Source of the DNA: Syngnathus acus
Lineage: Eukaryota > Chordata > Actinopteri > Syngnathiformes > Syngnathidae
Direction of reading: 5' to 3'
Assembly: GCF_901709675.1 (NCBI RefSeq)
Contig: NC_051096.1
Coordinates: forward strand, 6,041,001-6,105,000
Length of the DNA stretch: 64,000 nt
The position numbers and the translations under genes are program-made. The first letter of the stretch is position 1; every line of letters begins with the position of its first letter. This document shows, one piece after another, positions 38,101-50,100 of the stretch. The notes under the pieces were generated by a model that was not told where the DNA came from, made no database searches, and saw only the letters and a list, made by a program, of their open reading frames with translations.

Positions 38101-41100
38101 CAATTAGAACCATTCGTACCACTCACTGAGCCTGTTGTCCTACTCTTTTGAAAGATGTTTTCATCACGTCACGTCTCCTTTGTGTAACAGTGTGTCTCGC
38201 GAGACGATACGAAGCAAGAAGAGGTCCGATTACAACCTGAATAAGACCAACGCCCCGATTCTTACCAACACAACTCTCAATGTTAGCCGGCTTGTCGGTG
38301 AGTCCCTTTTCTACACATGCTATGCTCGGATAGACCTAGTTTGAGCTTCTCTGGCCCTCACGAATTAAGTCTTTTGCACATCAGCCCGTTTGGCTCTCTG
38401 CTGCTGCTTGTGTGACTGAGAAGCAGCAGTAATGGTTAGCCTTGGCCCCGAGCTTTGACCTTGCACTTCTAAAGATGTACTTAGATGTCAGTGTGACATT
38501 ACTAAGTACAATATGCAAATGTAATGTGACCCAGCTACGGTCCTCATGGTTCAACCGGGGTATAATTTATTGTAATTTCACACTTTTAATCTTTTTTAAT
38601 TTTTTCTAAAAATCATTTATTCATTCATGAGAAACTGACTTGCCCGGAAAATGTCCACTGTTTGACACTGGGATGTAATATTTGGACAAAAGCATTGGGA
38701 CACAGCAGGAGCTGGGGCCCAGCAATAATGTCCTCATTTTCTGACTTTTGACAGTATTTTAATATATGTGGTGGTAGGATACTGTATTTTTGCTACCAAG
38801 TAGACATTTGTTTGTTTCCTAATGCTTTTGTGTCTTGTCTTGTCAGGGAAATACATGCAGATGATGAGTATTCTGAAGCCGATTGCCTTTGACGTCATCC
38901 ACTGTGTGTCGCAGCTCTTTGACTACTACCTCTATGCTGTTTACACCTTCTTTGGAAGAAATGACATGGTAGGGTAATTTTAGCGACTCCTTTTTCTTTC
39001 TTTTTTTTTTCTTCCTCCAGTCACAACTCAGTGATATGCTATGTGCACAGAGAGAGGTTGCATGAACTGAAAATTCTACACCAGTGACGAAGAGTTGGAC
39101 AGAGTAACCTGAAAGCTCTCCCTCATTTTGACAGACTAGTTTGCCATAACACTATCAGTAATTCCGCCGGGAGTCGAATGCTTGCAGAAGAGCGAGAATT
39201 CCCCGGTCATTCTTGTAGATTTATGATCTCACGGCACGGGTGAAGCATTCCCTTGCTCCAAAACTCTCACACCCTCTTAAATGGAGCGAGTGACTCCAGT
39301 TTGCATTTTGTCTCAAAGCACAGGTTCTGACTTGAACGCATTTACCCCGGTTTAATTATACCTTGGGACAGAATAATCAATACCTTAAATTATCTGTGGT
39401 CTTTATACTATTCAGCTGCTTCGGTAATTTGCTCAGTGACATTTCCACTGCAAATTATCCACCGCATTTCATCAAAGAAACCTGAGAGCAATTCATTTGC
39501 AAAAGTCTAACGTCCGTGTACAGTATGTTGTTTTTCTTCACAAATGTCTCTTTAGTATATGTGCTCCATTACTGACAGTTGATCAGTTGAGAGTCCAATG
39601 TGTAGTCCTTCACCCAAAGTCACAAGGGGGTAGGCTCCAGCTGCCTGTGATCCTAAAAAGAATAATGGATGGGTGTAGGTTCTATTTTCATCGGATTATC
39701 TCTTTGTCGGTCCCATCTTGAACGATAGGTTGCAGCCCTTGCAGCCCTTGCAGCCCTACACCCCTCCTCACCTCAGCCCGGCCATGTCTTCTAATACCGC
39801 ACTTCACAATGAAACAAAACACATTTGTGTGCTGTCAGCCTTGAGGGAAAATGTAATGGAAGCAAGAGGAAAATGACTTGTGTCCTGTTGAGTTGAAAGA
39901 GATAAAAGAGAATAATGCTCCACAGGGGCTGCTCTAATACACATTTTTAACGCTTGTGTGCGTGTCTTGTGGAAGTATAAGAAGCTAAATTTCAGAATTT
40001 TACATCCATTTCCACCACATTGTTCCTTTCCTCTTTTGTCATTTCATTAATGGTCACACGTGGAGAGGCACCTACAGTAAAATGCTAATCACGCCATGAA
40101 TCTTTAAAAGCCCTTATGCTACGCACACATGCCGCTGTTTTTGACCCAGGATTGACTCTTTTTGCTCTGCCGTAACCAAGATGGATCTGTTTGACTTCTC
40201 CGGTTGAAGAGTCATGGCAAACATTAATATTCAGAAAAGTAAATACCCATTATGTGTTTATAGTGGCTGGGTGAAACTGCTGAACTAAGTCTGTCACACA
40301 TATGCGAAAGATGCATCATTTTTCCAGAGCAGACTTCATAAATAATCCGGCGTTCATCTCTTTGGGTTTTATGGAAAGACAGTTTTGGACTCCATATTTC
40401 AGACTTGGATGCGTCAGTAAAGTATCTCCTTTGGAGAGAGATAAATTGGAGACCAAACATAGGAGATGAATGTGCATGGTTATAGACAGCGTAAATACAA
40501 AATGGCAATTATTAAGCGAATTCGAAGACGTTGCCGTCATGGTAAAGATAAATAAACAAGCACAAGACATGTTAAATGAGCTCATATAAAATGGGAGACA
40601 TTTTTATGGTGATTTTTCTCAAGTGAGACAAACACTCTTTTGCTGAATATTTTCAGACGAAACGGGTCTGACAAAGTATGACAGACTTCAAAAGCTTTTT
40701 AAAACGAGCCAAACAAAACTAGACAAGTGCCAAAATGCCTTGTTATATTCTCTGTCAAGTCTTTCACATTATGTAACTTCACTTAGTCCGCGAACTGTCT
40801 GTTTTTTTCTGTGATTGTCATTTTGAAGGCGCATAGAAATTCAAATTTCTTCATTCACTTCTTCAGCTCTGACTTCACCCTCAATGTTTTAATTTTATTC
40901 TTGTCTCCCCCCCCCTCCCGTTTCTGTGGTCCATATGTCATCTATAGCCTGTCCCAAGCCCATCTTTGCCAACACACGGTGGCAGAGAGTCGGGTACGGC
41001 CCGAATGGTGGGCCCTGCTTGTTTGGTAAGAGTAGAATGAGGCCCGCCTTGCGAATCAGCACCCTCGTCAGTCCTTGTGCGGTAATCTGAAGGAGTGCGT

Positions 41101-44100
41101 GATCTGCTTCCTCAAGTGCATCTGAAAGTAACTTTGGAGGCTTTTTTATTTGGTCGTGCTCGCAGCCTCTCCACCCTCTTCTTTTTTACCTCTGCAGTCG
41201 GTTGCGTGAACATTTTAATTTGACGTGCACTCCTTCTAGTTCCCCTTCTCCCTGTTGAACTCGTGTCAGCTTGAAACCCAAAGTAAAGATCCTCTCGTTT
41301 CAGACGACTTGATGTGTACGCGTGCGGCATGCCTTCACACTTTGCTGAAGTGTGTGCTCGCATGGAGTGAGGTGTTGCTGACGCTAACGCCGCGCGATTG
41401 TGTGCGTGTGTATTTCTCAGTATGAATCATCGGGTCTGGGCCTGATCAGCAGCAGACTGCGAACCACGCTGAACCGGATCCAGGAGAGCCTCATTGACAT
41501 GGTAGGACTGCAGCGCCGCGTCTCCTGGCTCTCATGCTTCCTCTGTCTCTTTTACAATTGCTCATTACCTCATTTTCTGACACAAACATGCTCTCTCCTC
41601 TACGGCCTCTCCATTTCTCTCCTTTTAATGCCTTTTTTCCTCTATTCTCTCGCACCATCCTGGCCGTATGCGTGGCCTTATTGGCGAGAGAGCCCGCAGC
41701 CTATGTTGCCACCAAATACATTACAGGTCGTCATTATGTGGCCAGTGGTCACACACACACGCATACCTCCCTCTCTCTAAGTGGCCAGAGCTGGCCAGAT
41801 TCATACGTGTTGTTCCATTAGGGCCTTCGATGATGACAATTAGTCTGATGCTGTCCATGCTCTCATGATACCGGAGCTTTTTTCCCCCCCTGCAGCCTGG
41901 CTAATCTGATACATGATGACCCCGATGCCATCTTTTTTCACTTCTGCTTTTCAGTTGTCTCCATAGTGCAGGTTTTAATCTGGGCAGCATCAGTAAAGTT
42001 TTGTATCCCCCCCCTCCCACAGAAAAATAGCAACTTTGGATGACATTTATTGTTCTCAATATCTTTGAAAATATTCATCACTGGCGTCATTTCTTTTTTG
42101 TAATTAATAAAAAATAAATTAGTATCATTATTATGTTGAAACAAATGTTCACTGTAAACTAAATTGTAGAATCTGGAGTATCCTTCAGATGCAAGAACCC
42201 TAAAAAAAAAAAAAAAAAAACACATTTGACAGTGTGGCATGATGGCATTTTGCTGTGATAGCAATGTTGGCTTCCTCGCTGCAGTGTTCACAGCTCCAGG
42301 GATGCCCTGAGGAGGAGGCTGTAAAAAAGAAGAACTTAAAATGGCTGAATAAATCAAATGGAGCAAAAACCACTGAAAGGGAAAAGCACGTGTTTGCGGT
42401 CGTTGCGGACATTAAAAATGTTCACCTCAGTAATTAACTGACTTTTATATCCTTTCTATTAAGACTACCAGGTCAACATAACACGACATTATGAATAGAT
42501 TTTTGCATATTGTCTTTTTAATAAAGTTGCTGAAGTAGTTCTAATATGACACGAATTGGACATTTAAAGACGTGCTCCAAGCCAGTAAAACTGTGGTTGA
42601 TGTGTGCAGCCTTGCACTTGCATGCAAATGCACACACCATGTACTCCAGAGACCGGACAGGTTGGACCTCATTTGTAAACAGATTATAAAGTTAATTATA
42701 CACGGCGTTTCATTCGAGCCGTCAAATCCTTGCGGTTGTGCTCCCCCGATTTGACGTCGCAGTCGCGTGATTCTAAAGCGTTGTGCTGCTAATGACTCCG
42801 ACTCCCACATGAGCTGTGGCGAGGTACCATCTCATTTCGTTTCAGGTATGGAGAGGCCTTATTTTAAATTGGACCATCCGCAGGGAAGAAAAAAAAAAAA
42901 AAAAAAAAGAGTAAAACCACTTCTTAGTTTGTGCTGTGCACCTGATAGCTTTTAGATTTTTTTTTATCACGCTATTGTGTTTAAAGGGATTGTCCGTAGA
43001 AGTCGTCCTCTTTGGATTGTACTTGCTATTTGGAAGGGATCACCTGCACGGTGTAAACTAATGGCGGCGCAATAATGTTTCTGAGGGAAGATTTGATGAC
43101 AGGGCCATATTTAGTTGACGACCGCGGCCCATCTGTGTCCACACTGTCGCCGTTTGAAAGTTCAGCCGTGACAGCTGTTGAGCGCCCCTTGCTGTAGGCA
43201 ACATTTAGAGCTGTTACGCACTTAGATTTTCAATGAACAACAGCGCTAATGCCCTCTTCCTTTTTTCCTTCATTCGATCAGTGTGACCATTGTTCTTTGT
43301 TCATATTTCTTATTGTCACATCTTCCTTTTTCTTGCCTTTATTTCCATTCCTTTTTATGTGACACTAATAGTTAATGAAAATGGGCTTTTACAACTCCAT
43401 TAGCAGGTAATATTGTGTGGGATTCAATTAATTTTACGGAAGAAGTAAACAAATCAAACTTGGAGCCGACCGGAATGCAAATCATTGTAAAAGCATCTCC
43501 GCAAGGTAGCCATTTGCCTTATCTGAATTTGGGGAGAGGCGTTTATTTGGCTTGGCGATTAATTGAGTCACGCACTCAAATGCAACCATGTTGTGACAAT
43601 ATATATTGACAAACTGCGCTTAAAACCAGTATGTTTGTAGTTCTGTGCAGTTTTAAGGTTGGGTACAGTTAACATAGTGGCGAGTAGCTTCTCATATAAG
43701 GCAATGCCTGCTTGTCACATACAGCAGACACACACACACGGATGTATTGTTACACGTCCTCTGCACCCAATAATTGGATGGTCGCCTTTCAGAGCGCATC
43801 ATCCTCGAGATCAGTGTCGCTTCTAGTAAATGGCCCAACAAGCCAGAAGTTTTTTGACAGCGGTTGTGGATCATAATTAAGCTCTATGGTACAACTGCAT
43901 TTGTCCAAATATCCAAGTATATTGACATTTGTAAAGCTGTTTGAGTGGAGTCCGCAAAGCGTCCTCAGTGACGGGTTCAGTTGCCGGTCGTGTTACTTGC
44001 CGGTGATAAGGAGACGGTTTATTCCTTGGAGCCACTTCAAAGTTCCCTGAATTTACGCTGGTGACTCATGACGGCTCCTGCGAGGACAACACATTGTCAT

Positions 44101-47100
44101 GCATAAATGCACATTGTCCTTTCGAAAATGTTCCACTCTCACGCCTTACACCTGTTTTATTCGCCCGGGACTGCTGAGAGGATCAGTGTCAGGGTTAGCC
44201 ATCCATATGTTGACATGTCTTTACAGTATTGCCTTCGAAGCCATGATCTGATTCCGTTAATAATCATCTGGATTATTACTATGCAATTTGCATCATATCT
44301 CACATCACCCCTGTGTGAATTTGTACGTGTGCGCAGACATTCAAGGTTATTATCTTTATCGTGATCGCTTGATTTGAATAATTAGGGGTCTTTTCTTTTA
44401 GAGTTGGAATGAGAGAAGACGCCAATTTAAGAATGAGACCGTTCTTAATTAATTGTTATGCTTATCGGTCATGATCTCCCGCAACCCCTTGTCCTGATTA
44501 GATAATAACAATAATTGCATGGATGTCTCTGACACTGAATACTCAATTCATTTCGGAACATTAGTATTTATTATTTTTCGACAGAGATTTGTTTGTTTTC
44601 GACATATTGTGCTCAACATGAATCAGCACAATATTTTCTGTGGTGTATTATAGTATTACACCGACTGTACAAATTAATTTTTGCAATGCCGCAATAATGC
44701 GTAAACAACAATTAACATTTAGCAAAACTAAGTTTGTGCTTAAATTCACTAAGGTGATTCTAAACCTCATCAAAATTCAAGATTAGTTGTTATTTGTTTG
44801 TTTGAGAAATGACTAAAACACTTACTTTTCAGAGGCGGTGTATTTATTTATGTTGAGTCACACAAAGTAAGTGGAATGGATCTGAATAAATTGGGAATAT
44901 TCATGTTTTCGGAAGAAAACGTAACGGAAAGCAGAGAAATGAAGTACGGCAATTTGAGCAGCTGTTTAGTATAAATCAAGTCGAGTTTGGCTTCTTCTCC
45001 TTAAGTTATACTCCATAAACTACCTTCACTTCAATCTGTGTTTCGAAATGACTGAATCATGTACTTTTGCATTTTTTAGGTCATATATATGCTGCAACTG
45101 AGGAAAAAAAAAAACATTTATATTTGCCAACAACCACCAAGACTGTTCTTGAGTCATAAATGACACAGGATTAAGTCAAAAAAATGTATCATGAATCTTT
45201 CAGTTATGGGAACATTTTATTGAACGTAAGATTTTATGGGCAGAAGTAAAGCGCAGCACATGATTTGCGTTTGTCGATAAAATGGTTTAACCCTTGAAAA
45301 GGGTGCACATTAAAATTTCAACCTGAGACCATGTATTAATTCTTCCTACCATTGTGGTCATCCAAAGCATTAGCGCTACAACGCCCTGGAGTGTGCTTTG
45401 TGAGACCACAATATGGAACACAACTGATAGCGGCGGCGCTCACAGTCTTTTTTTATTAGTTGCGCGATTGCCATCGATCTGCCGGAGGCTCTGTCAGAGA
45501 AGCAACGTGCAAAGGTTCTCCACCGGCCGTAATGCTTCACGTAGATGTGTTACATTGAGACCAAAAAAAAAAAAAAATCCTCCCATGTTCTTTTTTCCTT
45601 TAATGCTCCATCCCTCTTCTGCAATTGTTTTCTGTGTGGTCTTCCTCCCCTGTGAGTTTTTTTGTCTTCCCTGTTTCGCTTCTGGCCTTTTCTGGCCACT
45701 CTCGTAGACGTTTATAATTGGAATACAGATGTTTTTTTTGCCACTGACAAAATGTTCATTCGGGTTTCAATGACGAATAGATCCCGGTAGTTGGCGGCGC
45801 GGTATCCCGAGTTTGGATTTGAGATCAGCAATCTCAACGGTTGACGGTTCTGTAAAGACATCAGGGTCAGACTATCACCCCACTGAGTTCTCAGCCAGTC
45901 TGGGTAATTTCAATGCATGTCATTAGGAAGCCGGTGAAATATTTCCCTTTTTCCATCCATACACTGTAATGCTATTCATGACTTTTTGCAGAATGTATCC
46001 AAAGCGAGATTCTGTTTGGTCAGCGTTTCTTTTTTTTTTTTTGGAACGCTTTGACCTCATGTTTGCTCGTGAGTGTATGTCTTCGGTTTGCAAAGTTAAC
46101 ATTGTTATCAGGAGTCAAGTAAGAGGATGATGTTTCACAGCACAGGTTCAGTGAATAACTCAAAGATAAAGCATACAAAGCTTTTGGCAGCATGCTGATT
46201 CCTGCATCCATCTCTGTTTCTTGCAGGAGGCAGGCGGTGAAAATACCGCTCTGCACGCTTCCACAGAGGACAGGAAGGAGAAGGTACCGAGCCCCCACCT
46301 TAGCCAAATGGTGGTCCTCACCAACAGCGGCACGCTTTATGGACTGGCACAGAGAGTGGTCGCCACAGAGTCCCTGTAAGTATCCTCTGGAAATATTCAA
46401 GCAATATTATTGATGGATCATCGATCTGTTGGTAGTGGCGACAGCCTATTATCCTAAAAGCTGAGCATTTCTCGTCTTCTTTCTCAGTGTGTTTTTGGCT
46501 GAGCAGTTTGAGTCGCTTCAATCCCATTTGGACACGATGATGCCCGCTGCCAAGAAGCCTTTTTTGCAGCAGTTCTATTCCCAGGTAGAACACTCAAACG
46601 CCTGCACCTTTTTGTCTAATTACTAGAAATGTTATTTGTCACTGTCAGCAATAGTTGAGGCGATCCAAATCTCTAATGCAGCAACAGTGGGACCTACCAA
46701 ACCTTCAGTCATGATCAAATGTGACATATTTGATATTTAAATGTCTAAGCAGCTTCTTGTTACATGAGGTGATATTTTTTTCTCATGTCTTTTGCTCTTT
46801 AGAGTTGAACTTTTTGTAATCTTGCGCATCTTGAAGATTATAGGTCCATTTTCACAGACCTTAATCATGAGGTAGATGGAAGATGTTCTCTGTGAAGCAT
46901 TCTCAAGCCACTCACTTCTTTTTCAACCTTTTACCTCACAAGAAAGCAATTTGAGCAACAGCAAAGTCACTCGTCATTTTGTGCCATTCTCTTTGCATGC
47001 TGCAAAAGAAATCATCTGTCACTCAAAAATCAGCCTGCTGCTCTTTTCCTGGCACTTCCTTTTGCAGGAACTTGACATTTGAGATGTTTAAATTTTGATC

Positions 47101-50100
47101 GAACGCCATCTTATGACAATATTGTTGCGTGCATACAGATCATTTGCATGCATGAAGAAATGGCTCCATATTGCTCGTGTTTCATGTTTTATTTGGTAGC
47201 TCAGTGCCATCAGACATCATCAAATAGTATTTAGAGGACTAGCATTCGCCGTGTAGTAATTTCAATGCTGCTAAAAGTGAAGTCATAAAAGTATGACCCC
47301 AAACACGTTGACAATTTTGTGTTCCTTCTTTCAGACCGTGTCTACAGCCAGTGAACTGCGGAAGCCCATTTACTGGATCGTGGCAGCCAAGGCCATTGAC
47401 TACGAACAAATGTTGCTCCTGATGTCTGGCGTTAAATGGGACATTAAAGAGATCATGTCCCAGCATAACATGTACGTGGATGTGCTCTTAAAGGTAAGGT
47501 GAAATGTGCCTGTGGTGTTGTGATCTAACATTTTTTTAATCCCATTTACCATTCGCTGTGAACCATTTGGAAGATGCGCAACCTCTAAACTTTGAGATAT
47601 TTTTGCCTGACACTGAAGCAAAAGTAACCCACTAAATACGCTCTTCTGTACTAGCCCATCATGCATTTAGCATTGAAAGGGGTTGGGGGGGAGTTAAACT
47701 GAGAGTTCAGAAAAGGTTAGCAATGTGCACAGCACCCACATCCCTTTGGTAAATCGCACCTCCGCCTAAACGTCCACAGATTATGTATTGATGAATGGAG
47801 TCATACATAAAACATTCGACTCCGAGGGGAAACTATTTTGTCCTGAAAAAGAACTTCAACTCACCTCTTGAATTCCTGCATGCCTCACAGATCTCAACAC
47901 TAACTCGTTTAGTTCACGAGCTAAATTGCAATCCCCCGAGTCACTGGCCGGGATTAAATCCTTACGGTGTCGAAATGGTCCACTTGATATTACAACTAGC
48001 ATGTACTTCGTAGCTCTCCCCATCGGGTGCTAATAAACCACTCGAACAACTTGTCCGATACACATAATGCATGCATTGTGCCGTGCGCATTGATTGAAAC
48101 GCGCGTGCCACCACTTTTTTTTTTTTTTTTAGTTACACTGCACGCAGAGAGATATTTTATTCATGAATTCAGGTTTATCACCAGCATTCGACAATGACAT
48201 TGATTTGCATATAAAGTGGCATGGAGATGATGTCGCCTCCAAATGGCTTCATTGACAAAATGCCGAAATAAGAACCTATGGTGAGGCTATTTAAGAGTGG
48301 ATAACAGTTCATTCTAAGACACCACGTTAAATACAGTTGTGTGCGCCAGCTAGCAAGTTTCCGATTTTCCATTGTTTGTGTTCTGCTGTAGTGATCAGTC
48401 TTGGGTTCCAACCCAGCTTTGTAGACTTGGCTTGTGTGGAGACTTTAAATAAATGAAGACTCCGTAAGTGTAAATGTGAACCTAATTGTCCAGCTACCAC
48501 CATTTAACTTTGGTGGATTGACCTGAATGACCGTGAATCTGAATAGACATGCTTTCATCTTGTATTAATATAGTCTTCAAAAGAAGAAAATTGTGCCTGT
48601 CAGATATATGTAGGAATGTACGGTATACATAAATGGATGAGGGCGTGCACATGATGAACGCACAGCAGGGCTGCTTTCAGGCAAGTGTAAAAGCCGCCAT
48701 CCATACCGCGTATTGCACACCCTGGTGTGCACCCAACTACTTTGCCATGAAACTGGTTTCCTTGGTAAAGTTGAAGGGTAAAATTTCCAGCTGCATTACA
48801 TTAGTATATGTGTGTAAAATAATGCCAATATGTTGCCGTAGGATTGCGGCAAAGCACTGCATTTGTCAAAACCAAGCTCCTCAACTATGTTTGTCTAAAT
48901 GTTCTGTTCCAGTATGACAAAAAGGCTTCCACAAAACCTACTGACACTATTTTGGTGTCTTTTTTTTCTTCTTTTTCTTATACAAAAGGAGTTTGAGATG
49001 TTCAACACGCGGCTGGACGACATCTCCAGGCACGTGCGCATCCCACTGCCCGTCTCCAATGTCTTGTGGGAGCACTGCATCCGCTTGGCCAACAGGACTC
49101 TGGTAGAGGGGTAAGACAATTTGGACCCAATTGTAGCAGAGCTTTAGATCTTCCAAAACGTCTCTCTTTTATTCAATTGTTTTCACTTCATCTATGACCT
49201 TGCATTTGCTCGTTCAGCATTTGTTGGATTGGGTATCCCTAATGAAGTGTCCAGTGAGTGTTCCACGTATATGAAAATACAGCATTCACATATTTTGACA
49301 TCCACATCACATAAATCCAAGAATCCTCCGCGCGCATACAATCTACGTCCAGCCCGCACACGAGAATCACTTTGCAGGGTTCCTTTGAGATCGCCCTTTC
49401 ACAAAACAATTCTACATTCATCCCGTCTGCCTCGCTTTGCTCTGCTGCCGTCTCCTCCAGACTCATTCGGGAATTGCATGACAGCGGCCACTTGCGCTAA
49501 CTGTAAAATGCTCTTGACACATCCCTTTGCAGTGCATTTCATCACTTTTTTTTCACTTGTAAGCACCAGATATGGCTTTTGATAGGTGACAGGAAGGGTA
49601 TGTGTGTTTTTTTTTTTTTTTTATATAACACTAGCTGCGTCCTTGTATTTGAGTGGACGTGTGGAGTGGTTTGTCATATCCGAGGTGTGATCGCTCTCAT
49701 GGTTTCTGAGTCTAAACCAGATGCGAGGCTGCAGTCGACCTGATTCTATTTCTATTGTATGGTGTCAGGTGCTTTCAAAAGCTAAGGTAAAAATAAAATA
49801 TCTGCGTTATATGATGCATACTAGGAAAGGGGAACTTTATGCACTTTTCCTGACATTGTGCAAATGAAATTCAAATTCCAATGTCTCTGCCTGCAACTCC
49901 CGTTTTTCTCCTACGCTCGCATTTGTGGCCCCTAACATCCTCACAATGAAAAAAGCTGCAATTCTTTTCCCCTGTAACTATTTCAAACAGGTAAGCAACC
50001 ATTTTGCTCAATTTCCCCTCCAGCTGATCAAAGCTTTTTCTTGAGAGGCATTACAGGGCATATGCTGATCAAAGAGAACAACGCTCGGTGATACCATGAT

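Larger units (their letters stand above)
38969..41420 (+). other. vps50 intron 21
   Basis: A 2.5-kb intron. It contains a teleost LINE-tail-like fragment (39627-39680) and a 9-bp tandem repeat (39732-39757). No exon was recognised. Confidence 0.65.

Noticed and set aside
42202-42220. Poly(A) run as the tail of a processed pseudogene
   Set aside because: No coding similarity or target-site duplication was seen next to it.
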